A stretch of 24,357 nt of DNA, from contig CAJWNW010000012.1 in NCBI GenBank assembly GCA_913044085.1, positions 1 through 24,357 on the forward strand, in the 5' to 3' direction. Positions 7,671-15,652 of the stretch are shown here, piece after piece. The stretch is from an uncultured Flavobacteriaceae bacterium (lineage in GTDB: Bacteria; Bacteroidota; Bacteroidia; Flavobacteriales; Flavobacteriaceae). The notes beneath the pieces are model-generated. The model searched no databases, had not been told where the DNA came from, and saw only the letters and a list, made by a program, of their open reading frames with translations. The position numbers were made by a program, and so were the translations under genes. Numbering within the stretch: position 1 is the stretch's first letter; each line of letters begins with the position of its first letter.

Positions 7671-10433
7671 TTATAGTCGCTTGTCTCTTTGACGCTGTTT
7701 ATCGTATTTAAGATCACTTAATATACTAGACCTTATTCCAATAAAAAAGTTCCAGGAACTTCTATTGCTAAATGGTATCCAAGAGAAATTCATTCGCCAA
7801 CTTTCTAAGTCACGCTCAAAGCGTAGTTGGGTATAGGTTACGCCGTTATTTTTGAAGTCATATCCAGATGATACACCTACACTCCAGCGCGGAGACAGCT
7901 CGATATCCCCAGAGAACATTAAAGAGTGAGATGAAATTTCACTTTGTCGTCTGGAATTATTGTAATTTAAGGCATAAGCCAGTCGAAGACTCCAAGGAAG
8001 TTTATATTTGTATAAATCTGTAGGGGGTGGTTTGTCTTTACCATCAGCAGTTCCATTGAACTGTTGATTTGCAAAATCTTCCGGTTTTCCAAATAAATCA
8101 TCCGCTCTTCCGCCACTTCTAATGGATTCTTTTGAGCTGGCATCATTTGCGTTTGAATCTTTATTGTCAAACGAATCGCTGGAAATGCTGTAACCCATAG
8201 TCAAATTTGCACTTGTTACACGAAACAAGCTCCCACCATTAGTAATGTTGAGCGTATTTATTTTTTGATTGTTGTTATTTAACGCATAGGGATCAAGAGT
8301 CGCTCCAAAATTGACGCTCATTTTATTATCGAAAATTTGAGTGCCTCCTGTCATTCTTAAGGGGCTCCAATTTAAAGAATCTGCTGCTATATTATAATTG
8401 GTGGAAAAGTTAAGAGAGTTCAATAAAAAAATCTTCTTCGGTTCTGTTGCCGTACTGTCTTTGTCTCTAATTTTAGCCTCAATGTTATTACTGAGTGAAA
8501 GTCCAATATTGCTTGAAAAACGATTGCCAGGTGCACCAAAAAGCGATTGTTCAAATCGTGTATATTCGACTTCCTCCGATGTAATTCCATCGGCGCTTAC
8601 TACTTCGTAAGTATCGTAATACTGTTTAAATTCAGGGTTGATATTATAGCTTACCGAGGGTCGTATAACATGCCGAATAGCTTGTATTTTTTTATCTTCT
8701 CCAAAATCAAACATGCCATAAATCGTGGTTCCCAAACTGGTGCTAAAGTTATAGGTGGTATACGAATCAAATTCTTTCAACTCCGTTGTCACAACTTCTT
8801 GATTAGAGATATCATAATTTTTTTCAACGGTATTAAAGGACCAAATGTGGTTTAAGTTGGTACTCGCACTCATGCTGAAATACTTAAATAATTTAAAATT
8901 TGTACTAATTGGAATAGTATGTTGAACACCTGTTTTTGCATTTTCAAACATTTCTGGCTTAAAAAACAAGGAGTCAGTTGTTTGAATGCGGTTTTCGCCA
9001 CGAATGTTGTACTGAAAATTAATATTCTGAATGATTCCTTTTTTACTTCCCGTTTTTGGCGCTAAAGGGAAAATACGATCGACACTGGCTTGGAATGTAG
9101 GTAACGTCATATTAATAGCTTTGGTATTTGTATTTTGAGAATGTGTGGCTGTTACACTCATATTCACCTGAGGATCACCGCGGAACGTTTTTGAGTAAGA
9201 AACTGAGGATGCCAGCGTATTGTTCAAAAAACTGGAATTGTTCAGTTGGTTGACAGATTGTCGGAAATAGGTACTGCTGCCCAAATTAACAGAGGCTGAA
9301 AACCGAGAATTGGGATTTGATTTACTGTCCTGACTTTGGTTCCACCTTAGGTTATAAATAATACTTTTGGAGTAATCTGGAAAGCCACGTTCACTATTGA
9401 TTAAATTTTCATATCGAAAACTGATTCCGCCTCTAAATTTATAACGCACAGCATAATTACTTTCTAAACGTAACCCATAGCTTCCGTTTGTGTAATAATC
9501 CCCTAAAATGGCCAAATCGGCATAATCACTTATTGGAAAATAATAGCCACCATTTTGTAAAAAATAGCCCCGTTCGTTTTGTTGTCCAAATGAAGGAAAA
9601 ATAATTCCTGAAGTCCGTTTGTTGGTCAGTGGGAAAAAGGCAAAAGGTAGTCCAATAGGCGTGGGCACATCTGCGATAAACATATTGGTCAACCCTGTAA
9701 CAATTTTTTTTCCTGGCACTACCTTGGCCTTTCTTAGTAAAAAGTAATATTCAGGATTTTCTTCGTTTTGGGAGGTTGTAAACTTCGCTCGCCTTACAAA
9801 GTATACAGAATCGTTTTCTTTCTTACTCAACTCAGAAATAATACGACCTCCTTGCTGTTCTGTTTTAGAATTCCATATCAATGCTTTTTTTGTTTTCATA
9901 TTAAAAACAATCGAATCTGGCTCAACCACATCGGCACCTTGTTTAAATACGGGTTTTTGGGAATAAACACCGGCACTGTCTTTTAAGCGCCCAGCATAAA
10001 CAAGGTCATTGGCATAATCAATCACAATTACTCCAGATTGAATGTCCATATCTTGGTATTTAATTTGGGCTTCGTTGTAAAGGTATATTTGTTTCGTTTT
10101 TTGATTGACAGAAGTGTAGTCTTTGGCTGTATAATTAACAATCGCTTCTAAAAAACCCTTGGGTTTTGAAATGCTATCATTGACAATGGAATCAGCCACA
10201 ACTGGAGCAGGTTTCAATGCAGCATTGTTATTTTTTATAGTTGATGATTGCAATGAATCTATGTTCGATTTTTTTGGATCTACCCGAACTGTATTTTCTT
10301 TAATCGAGAGGTCTTGTGCATACCCAAAAATGTTTGTAAGCATTGTAAAACTTGCATAAAAAAGTATTTGAAAGAGAGTTGTTTTCAATGCTTTTAGGTG
10401 TATTTTTGTTTGGCTCGGTTTTTGAAAAATCAA
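7671..10433 (-). CDS. lptD: LptD/OstA-like outer-membrane LPS assembly protein
   Basis: This protein is the outer-membrane barrel that inserts lipopolysaccharide into the outer leaflet. The product is about 920 residues: a hydrophobic signal peptide ending near FGYAQ (about residue 40), an OstA/LptA-like periplasmic region around 110-250 (IYLYNEAQIKY, DMDIQSGVIVIDY), then about 650 residues of Tyr/Phe/Asn-rich barrel strands. The conserved family stretch PIGLPFAFFPLTN is present. The last residues form a typical strand-rich end. There is no in-frame ATG between the upstream stop and the signal peptide; TTG at 10433-10431 is the most plausible start. I find no cysteine in the protein, so the disulfides that control E. 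coli LptD cannot form. It is divergent from the amidase gene, with 66 bases between start codons, and ridA follows on the same strand. No exact TAnnTTTG box is seen in the divergent gap. Confidence 0.9.
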   Translation of the reverse strand: MIFQKPSQTKIHLKALKTTLFQILFYASFTMLTNIFGYAQDLSIKENTVRVDPKKSNIDSLQSSTIKNNNAALKPAPVVADSIVNDSISKPKGFLEAIVNYTAKDYTSVNQKTKQIYLYNEAQIKYQDMDIQSGVIVIDYANDLVYAGRLKDSAGVYSQKPVFKQGADVVEPDSIVFNMKTKKALIWNSKTEQQGGRIISELSKKENDSVYFVRRAKFTTSQNEENPEYYFLLRKAKVVPGKKIVTGLTNMFIADVPTPIGLPFAFFPLTNKRTSGIIFPSFGQQNERGYFLQNGGYYFPISDYADLAILGDYYTNGSYGLRLESNYAVRYKFRGGISFRYENLINSERGFPDYSKSIIYNLRWNQSQDSKSNPNSRFSASVNLGSSTYFRQSVNQLNNSSFLNNTLASSVSYSKTFRGDPQVNMSVTATHSQNTNTKAINMTLPTFQASVDRIFPLAPKTGSKKGIIQNINFQYNIRGENRIQTTDSLFFKPEMFENAKTGVQHTIPISTNFKLFKYFSMSASTNLNHIWSFNTVEKNYDISNQEVVTTELKEFDSYTTYNFSTSLGTTIYGMFDFGEDKKIQAIRHVIRPSVSYNINPEFKQYYDTYEVVSADGITSEEVEYTRFEQSLFGAPGNRFSSNIGLSLSNNIEAKIRDKDSTATEPKKIFLLNSLNFSTNYNIAADSLNWSPLRMTGGTQIFDNKMSVNFGATLDPYALNNNNQKINTLNITNGGSLFRVTSANLTMGYSISSDSFDNKDSNANDASSKESIRSGGRADDLFGKPEDFANQQFNGTADGKDKPPPTDLYKYKLPWSLRLAYALNYNNSRRQSEISSHSLMFSGDIELSPRWSVGVSSGYDFKNNGVTYTQLRFERDLESWRMNFSWIPFSNRSSWNFFIGIRSSILSDLKYDKQRQRDKRL

Positions 10434-10499
10434 AATTGCATATATTTTTTTGTGATTTAATGTCTAAAATGACCCAGCGCTTAAAAGTAATTGATTCTC

Positions 10500-11579
10500 A
10501 TGCAAATTAAATCTTTTTTCACAATCTTATTGTGTTTTTTTGGATTGATTGCCAATGCACAACTCAAAAACGATACCAAATCTTTTGTGGTCGTCTTAGA
10601 TGCAGGCCATGGTGGTAAAGATCCTGGTCGGCCAACCTCTTATGGCTACAAAGAAAAAGATATTGCACTAGACATTGTTTTAAAAGTTGGTAATAGCCTT
10701 GAAGCTGTTCCAGGGGTCTCCGTTATATATACACGCAAGACCGATGTTTTTTTAGAATTGAGGGAGCGTGCAAACATTGCCAATAAAGCCGATGCCGATT
10801 TATTTGTTTCCGTGCATTGTAATGCACACGACTCCCAAGCCCACGGCACTGAAACGTATGTACTTGGCCTTCATAGAAACGATTCCAACTTTAAAGTAGC
10901 CCAAAAAGAAAATGAAGTTATTTTTCTAGAAAAAGATTATGAAATAAACTACGAAGGCTTTGACCCATCTTCTCCAGAATCTTTTATTGGTTTAACCTTA
11001 TTGCAAGAAGATTATTTGGACCAGAGTATTTTATTGGCCAGTGCCATTCAAAAGAATTTCACAGAAACATTAAAACGAAAAAATAGAGGTGTTAAACAAG
11101 CTGGTTTTTGGGTACTTCACAACACCTATATGCCCAGTGTTTTGGTTGAAACCGGTTTTATCACCAACAAAAAAGAAGGAGATTACCTCAATTCTAAACG
11201 TGGTAAAAATGAAGTTTCTAAAAGTATTTCGGATGCAATTTTAGGATATAAATCAATTGTTAATCCAGATATTGATATTCAGAAGCCTCCAATTTCAATT
11301 GCTGTTGAAACCGCAAACATCATCTTTAAAGTTCAAATCGCTGCCAGTTCAAAAAAATTGGCTTTAAAACCCTATAACTTTAACGGGCTTGATGTATTAA
11401 GCCGTCAAAAAAATGGTAAGATTTGGCGTTATTTTTATGGACAAACAAAAGATTACAATCAGGCAATTCAAATGAGAGAGGAAGTTGTTTCACGTGGGTA
11501 TACAACTGCTTTTCTAGTTGCCTATCTGGATGGTGATAGGATTTCAATTGAAAATGCCCTTAAAACTAAAAATAATTAG
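10500..11579 (+). CDS. amiC: Secreted N-acetylmuramoyl-L-alanine amidase (Amidase_3) with SPOR-like C-terminus
   Basis: This zinc amidase cuts the bond between MurNAc and L-Ala in peptidoglycan during cell division and wall turnover. The ATG at 10500 begins a clean signal peptide ending at ANA (residue 20); a TTG three codons upstream is possible but less likely. Amidase_3 motifs are complete: DAGHGG with zinc ligand His37, Glu52 in YKEKDIA, SVHCNA with His106, and VLVETGF with catalytic Glu217. A family-typical insertion lies around residues 122-175. The last about 75 residues (VQIAASSKKLAL, then TTAFLVAYLDG) resemble a SPOR domain, which binds glycan strands stripped of peptides at the septum. 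The product is 359 residues. The gene is divergent from lptD and followed by the MCE gene, an arrangement consistent with an envelope cluster. The symbol amiC is used in the family sense. Confidence 0.92.
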   Translation: MQIKSFFTILLCFFGLIANAQLKNDTKSFVVVLDAGHGGKDPGRPTSYGYKEKDIALDIVLKVGNSLEAVPGVSVIYTRKTDVFLELRERANIANKADADLFVSVHCNAHDSQAHGTETYVLGLHRNDSNFKVAQKENEVIFLEKDYEINYEGFDPSSPESFIGLTLLQEDYLDQSILLASAIQKNFTETLKRKNRGVKQAGFWVLHNTYMPSVLVETGFITNKKEGDYLNSKRGKNEVSKSISDAILGYKSIVNPDIDIQKPPISIAVETANIIFKVQIAASSKKLALKPYNFNGLDVLSRQKNGKIWRYFYGQTKDYNQAIQMREEVVSRGYTTAFLVAYLDGDRISIENALKTKNN

Positions 11580-11603
11580 CACTTAATTTTATAAATTAAT
11601 TAT

Positions 11604-11611
11604 TAGATTTG
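11604..11611 (+). promoter_or_regulatory. TAnnTTTG -7 element before mlaD
   Basis: TAGATTTG at 11604-11611 is an exact match to the Bacteroidota -7 consensus, in the 54-base gap between the amidase and the MCE gene. No TTG is found at the expected 17-23 base spacing upstream, so this may be a weak internal promoter. It would place the transcript start about 15 bases before the proposed TTG start codon. Confidence 0.35.
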
Positions 11612-11633
11612 TAGTGCGTTTAAAACAAAAATA

Positions 11634-12608
11634 TTGAAAAAATCAAAAGAAATTAAAACGGCAATCTTGGTTCTATCGGGCATCGTGTTGTTCATTTTTA
11701 TTTTCAACTACCTTAAAGGAGAAAACCTTTTAAACAGTTCCCGTAAAATTACGGCTGTTTACTCAAATGTTGAAGGCTTGGCAACTTCTTCAGCCGTTAC
11801 CATCAATGGACATAAAGTGGGAAAAGTTCAAGACATTAAGTTTACGGAAGACGGCAGTGGAATGTTAATGGTTTCCATGCTTATAGATAGTGATTTTAAA
11901 TTTTCCAAAAACAGCAGTGCGCAATTGTATGAATCTGGATTGATAGGCGGTAAGGCTATTGCCATCATTCCTGCTAACGATGGTGGCGAAGATGCAGTTT
12001 CTGGGGATGTTTTGAGCTCTGAAATAAAGCCCGGTTTGACAGAACTTGTAAATCAACGTTTAACCCCCCTTCAAGAAAAAATTGAGTCTGTTATGTTAAG
12101 TGCCGATACACTACTAAAAAACATTAACAGTATTTTTGACGAACAAACAAAGTCAAACATAAAAGGCAGTTTTTCTCAACTGGAAAAGACTATAAGTTCT
12201 TTTGAAAAAACTTCTAATGCATTACAAACTCTCTTGGCGGACAATGAGGAATCTGTTTCAACCACTTTGGGGAATTTCAGTACAATTTCTGAAGATTTAT
12301 CCGAAGTGAGTGCCTCACTTTCTGAAGCAAACTTAGCAGATACAATTGCAGGATTACAATCAACAATTACAAACTTTGACACGCTTTTATCAAACATTGA
12401 ACAAGGCGAGGGCTCTGTTGGTAAACTCATGAAAGATGAGGGATTGTACAATAACTTAGAAGGTGCTTTAGGCCAATTGGAAGCTTTATTAGAAGACATG
12501 AAATTAAACCCTAAACGCTATGTACATTTTTCATTGTTTGGAAAAAAGAACAAACCCTATGATTCCGAAAAATTAGCTAAGGAATCAAGCGAGGAATCAA
12601 AAAACTAA
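11634..12608 (+). CDS. mlaD: MlaD/MCE-domain phospholipid-transport protein
   Basis: This 324-residue protein has a short cytosolic start rich in Lys, one membrane helix (residues about 9-26, ILVLSGIVLFIFIFNYL), an MCE domain (about 37-115, including ESGLIGGKAIAIIP) and a long coiled-coil tail (about 130-290) rich in Ser, Leu and Glu. MCE proteins form periplasmic rings that carry lipids between inner and outer membranes, normally with an MlaEF-type ABC permease and ATPase; neither is encoded nearby. The start is TTG at 11634. The frame upstream reaches a stop (TAG at 11604-11606) with no ATG, and the Lys-rich start plus TM helix fit the family N-terminus. It follows the amidase by 54 bases and precedes the Fe-S gene by nine bases, so it is part of one operon. 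Confidence 0.9.
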   Translation: MKKSKEIKTAILVLSGIVLFIFIFNYLKGENLLNSSRKITAVYSNVEGLATSSAVTINGHKVGKVQDIKFTEDGSGMLMVSMLIDSDFKFSKNSSAQLYESGLIGGKAIAIIPANDGGEDAVSGDVLSSEIKPGLTELVNQRLTPLQEKIESVMLSADTLLKNINSIFDEQTKSNIKGSFSQLEKTISSFEKTSNALQTLLADNEESVSTTLGNFSTISEDLSEVSASLSEANLADTIAGLQSTITNFDTLLSNIEQGEGSVGKLMKDEGLYNNLEGALGQLEALLEDMKLNPKRYVHFSLFGKKNKPYDSEKLAKESSEESKN

Positions 12609-12617
12609 CCACTATCT

Positions 12618-13910
12618 ATGACTTTTTTGCCAAATATTATTTTTGGGCTCATCTTGGTTGCTGGCATTGGTTTTTTTGTGCGAAATATTCAGAGGCTCAG
12701 GCGTAATATTAAATTGGGGGTCGATATTCCAATAGAGGGACCTAGTAAACAACGCTGGGCCAATATGGCACGCATTGCTTTGGGTCAAAGTAAGATGGTG
12801 AGGCGTCCCATATCAGGGCTTTTGCATATTATTGTGTATCTCGGCTTTATAATAATTAATATTGAAGTTTTAGAAATTGTAATCGATGGTCTTTTTGGTA
12901 CACATCGTATTTTTTCTTCCATAGGGTCCATTTACGGAATCCTGATTGGAACTTTTGAAATTTTAGCCCTTCTTGTTTTTATTTCTGTTATTTTCTTTTG
13001 GACACGTAGAAATGTCATACGGCTGAAACGTTTTATGAGCCCCGAAATGAAAGGGTGGCCCAAACAAGATGCAAATCTTATTATATATTTTGAAATTATC
13101 CTAATGGGTCTCTTTATCACTATGAATGCCACAGATGTACAGTTCCAAGCCATGGGCTCAGGAAATGTTATCAGTGGATTTATAGCTCCTTTGTTTGAGG
13201 GATTACCATTACATGCTATCGAAAGAACCGCTTGGTGGCTTCACATTATTGGGATTTTAATTTTCCTGAATTATTTGTACTATTCAAAACATTTGCACAT
13301 TCTTTTGGCTTTCCCAAACACCTATTTTGGGAGTTTAAAACCTAACGGTCATTTAAACAACATTGAATCTGTGACCAATGAGGTCAAGCTGATGATGGAT
13401 CCCGATACTGATCCTTATGCAGTTTCGGAAGATGGCGCTGAGGTCCCAGAAAAATTTGGTGTCAGTGATGTTTTTGATTTGAATAGAATTCAATTGCTCA
13501 ATGCCTATACTTGTACCGAGTGCGGTCGCTGCACTAGCGAATGTCCAGCAAACCAAACAGGCAAGAAATTATCGCCACGAAAAATCATGATGGATACGCG
13601 AGACCGTTTGCAGGAAGTAGCCAAAAATATTGAAACTAACAAGGGGAAGTTTATTTCCGATGGTAAGCAACTCCTTGGAAATTATGTAAGTAATGAAGAA
13701 ATTTGGGCTTGTACGAGCTGCAATGCCTGTGTTGAGGCATGCCCTGTAAGCATCAATCCACTGTCCATTATCCTGGACTTACGCCGTTATCTTGTTATGG
13801 AACAAAGTGCGGCGCCAGTGGAACTCAACAACATGATGACCAATATAGAAAATAACGGCGCACCATGGCCGTATAACCAAATGGACCGATTAAATTGGAA
13901 TAAAGAATAA
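12618..13910 (+). CDS. Membrane cytochrome b-like/2[4Fe-4S] protein, HdrDE/EMF-type electron transfer subunit
   Basis: The 430-residue protein joins a membrane half to a ferredoxin half. Residues 1-230 hold about five hydrophobic helices (near 4-22, 65-90, 102-128, 152-172, 203-222) with His70, His199, His209, His225 and His227 as candidate heme ligands, resembling NarI/HdrE cytochromes. Residues 295-380 carry two complete [4Fe-4S] motifs: CTECGRCTSECP (Cys299, 302, 305, 309) and CTSCNACVEACP (Cys365, 368, 371, 375). The CCG-domain half found fused in membrane ETF:menaquinone oxidoreductases and in HdrD is encoded two genes downstream. The pair probably passes electrons from a soluble donor such as electron-transfer flavoprotein to menaquinone. 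The donor is inferred, not shown. Spacing to its neighbours (9 and 16 bases) indicates an operon. Confidence 0.85.
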   Translation: MTFLPNIIFGLILVAGIGFFVRNIQRLRRNIKLGVDIPIEGPSKQRWANMARIALGQSKMVRRPISGLLHIIVYLGFIIINIEVLEIVIDGLFGTHRIFSSIGSIYGILIGTFEILALLVFISVIFFWTRRNVIRLKRFMSPEMKGWPKQDANLIIYFEIILMGLFITMNATDVQFQAMGSGNVISGFIAPLFEGLPLHAIERTAWWLHIIGILIFLNYLYYSKHLHILLAFPNTYFGSLKPNGHLNNIESVTNEVKLMMDPDTDPYAVSEDGAEVPEKFGVSDVFDLNRIQLLNAYTCTECGRCTSECPANQTGKKLSPRKIMMDTRDRLQEVAKNIETNKGKFISDGKQLLGNYVSNEEIWACTSCNACVEACPVSINPLSIILDLRRYLVMEQSAAPVELNNMMTNIENNGAPWPYNQMDRLNWNKE

Positions 13911-13926
13911 AAAATTAAATTAAAAA

Positions 13927-14373
13927 ATGAAACGAGAAGAAGCAGACGCATTATTACATCAAAAAGTCGAAGAAGGAGAACTTATAAGTCCTGTTTTACC
14001 AGAAGGTGTAAAAAATTATTTAATTGACATTGATGGAACCATAACTGAGGACGTCCCCAATGAGGAGCCGGAACGCATGGCTACTTGCCTTCCTTTTGAA
14101 GATGCCAAAATAACCTGTAACAATTGGTATGCCGAGGGACACATGATTTGTTTTTTCACATCGCGAACGGAAGAGCACAGAACGGTGACTGAAACTTGGT
14201 TGAAAAAATATGGTTTTAATTACCACACCTTGTTAATGGGCAAACCTAGAGGAGGTAATTACCACTGGATTGATAATCATTTGGTAAAGGCCACTCGATA
14301 CAGAGGTAAGTTTACAGAACTGGTAGAAAAAGAAGTTACCATTCAAGTTTTTGACGACGGAAAAAACGAATAA
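13927..14373 (+). CDS. HAD-fold hydrolase-like protein
   Basis: This 148-residue protein shows HAD motifs: DIDGT with nucleophile Asp34 and acid/base Asp36, FFTSRTEEH with Thr78/Ser79 as motif II, Lys106 in LLMGKPRGG as motif III, and Asp116 in HWIDNH as a possible metal-binding motif IV. It has no large cap domain, so a substrate held on a larger molecule, or a small phosphate ester, is possible. I recall relatives in Flavobacteriaceae labelled 'phosphoheptose isomerase', but nothing here looks like the SIS fold of GmhA, so that name should not be used. The gene sits between the two halves of the redox complex, with 16 bases before and two bases after, so it is made together with them. Its substrate is unknown. 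Confidence 0.75.
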   Translation: MKREEADALLHQKVEEGELISPVLPEGVKNYLIDIDGTITEDVPNEEPERMATCLPFEDAKITCNNWYAEGHMICFFTSRTEEHRTVTETWLKKYGFNYHTLLMGKPRGGNYHWIDNHLVKATRYRGKFTELVEKEVTIQVFDDGKNE

Positions 14374-14375
14374 AA

Positions 14376-15164
14376 ATGAAAGAAGCACTGAAAGTACCAA
14401 CCATTGCCGAATTACAAGCACAGGGGATTTCCCCGGAAGTTTTGTTTTGGGTAGGTTGTGCTGGAAGTTTTGATGACAGAGCCAAAAAAATCACTAAGGC
14501 TCTTGTTAAAATCATGCACAGTGCTAAGGTTTCATTTGCAGTTTTGGGGACCGAAGAAAGTTGTACCGGAGACCCTGCCAAACGTGCTGGCAACGAGTTT
14601 TTATTTCAAATGCAAGCGGTCACCAACATTGAAGTGATGAATTTATATAAAGTAAAAAAAATAGTTACTGCTTGTCCGCATTGTTTCAATACCATTAAAA
14701 ATGAATATCCCTCCTTGGGTGGGCGTTACGAGGTCGTACACCACACCCAGTTTTTGAAAAGCCTTTTAGAGGATGGTAGGCTCACTATTGAGGGTGGTCA
14801 ATTTAGAGGCAAACGCATTACTTTCCATGACCCTTGTTATTTGGGGCGTGCTAATAATATTTATGAAGCCCCTAGAGAATTGATTAAAAAATTGGATGCC
14901 CAGCTTGTAGAAATGAAAAAATCTCGTAGAAATGGTCTATGCTGTGGTGCGGGTGGTGCTCAAATGTTTAAGGATGCGGAACCGGGCAATAAAGATATTA
15001 ATATAGAACGCACAGAGCAAGCATTAGAGACAAAGCCCGACATTATCGCCGCTGGCTGTCCTTTCTGCAATACTATGATGACAGACGGGGTTAAAAACAA
15101 GGCTGAAGGTCAAGTGAAGGTTAAAGATGTCGCAGAAATGATTGCTGAAGCAAAAGATTTATAA
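14376..15164 (+). CDS. CCG-domain (HdrB/HdrD-like) iron-sulfur oxidoreductase subunit
   Basis: The 262-residue soluble protein contains two CCG-type cysteine-rich modules. The first has Cys28, Cys63 (ESCTGD, with only one Cys where CC is usual), Cys100 and Cys103 (TACPHC). The second is complete: Cys154 (HDPCYLG), Cys189-Cys190 (LCCGAGG), and Cys228/Cys231 (AGCPFC), spaced as in the noncubane [4Fe-4S] site of HdrB. The family includes HdrB/D, GlpC, LldE and SdhE-type subunits. It has no membrane helix and no classic ferredoxin motif; these lie in the product of the gene at 12618, making the two natural partners. It starts two bases after the HAD gene's stop codon and ends two bases before the next gene, so tight co-expression is very likely. 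Physiological donor and acceptor are inferred only. Confidence 0.88.
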   Translation: MKEALKVPTIAELQAQGISPEVLFWVGCAGSFDDRAKKITKALVKIMHSAKVSFAVLGTEESCTGDPAKRAGNEFLFQMQAVTNIEVMNLYKVKKIVTACPHCFNTIKNEYPSLGGRYEVVHHTQFLKSLLEDGRLTIEGGQFRGKRITFHDPCYLGRANNIYEAPRELIKKLDAQLVEMKKSRRNGLCCGAGGAQMFKDAEPGNKDINIERTEQALETKPDIIAAGCPFCNTMMTDGVKNKAEGQVKVKDVAEMIAEAKDL

Positions 15165-15166
15165 GC

Positions 15167-15652
15167 ATGATTGTTGACTTTCAAACATTGCCAGAAACTG
15201 CACGCATTTGGATATACCAATGCAACCGCTCCTTTTCCAAAAAAGAAATCCTAGAAATCTCCAAAAAATTACAAATTTTTTTAGAGGGCTGGACTGCCCA
15301 TGGTGCCGATTTAAAGGCGGCCTTTGAATTCAAGTACAAGCGCTTTATAATCATTGGATTGGATCAAGAAAAGCAAAAGGCAACAGGTTGTTCTATAGAT
15401 GCCTCTGTTCATTTTATAAAGCAGTTGGAAACATCCTATAAAGTAGACCTTTTGGATAAATTAAACGTCTCCTACAAACAAGGTGATTATGTTGCCTACA
15501 AAACACTAAAAGACTTTAAAAAAATGGCTAAAGACAAAGCAGTTTCTAAAAACACCATTGTCTTTAACCATTTGGTTCAAACAAAAGCAGAATACTTAGA
15601 CCACTGGGAAGTTCCTGCAATTGATAGTTGGCATGCCCGTTTTTTTAGTTGA
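15167..15652 (+). CDS. Conserved flavobacterial protein of unknown function (often labelled 'ABC transporter ATPase')
   Basis: I recognise this 161-residue type from Flavobacteriaceae, where it often carries the label 'ABC transporter ATPase', but it has no Walker A, signature or Walker B motif and is far too short, so that label is unsupported. It has no signal peptide or membrane helix. Visible features are WIYQCNR near the start (17-23), an amphipathic stretch KKEILEISKKLQIFLEGW (25-42), a Cys-containing motif TGCSIDASVHF (72-82) that looks like a functional core, and a Trp/His-rich end (SWHARFF). It is the last gene of the redox operon, two bases after the CCG gene, so a role in maturing, regulating or serving that complex is a fair guess but no more. 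A convergent small ORF overlaps its last eight bases. Confidence 0.75.
   Translation: MIVDFQTLPETARIWIYQCNRSFSKKEILEISKKLQIFLEGWTAHGADLKAAFEFKYKRFIIIGLDQEKQKATGCSIDASVHFIKQLETSYKVDLLDKLNVSYKQGDYVAYKTLKDFKKMAKDKAVSKNTIVFNHLVQTKAEYLDHWEVPAIDSWHARFFS

Noticed and set aside
10491..10499. TTG start three codons before the amidase ATG
   Set aside because: The ATG at 10500 gives a normal signal peptide; the TTG adds only three residues and is a weaker start.
13927..14373. Phosphoheptose isomerase (GmhA) label for the HAD-like gene
   Set aside because: The protein has HAD motifs DIDGT and a late Asp, and no sugar-isomerase (SIS) domain pattern.
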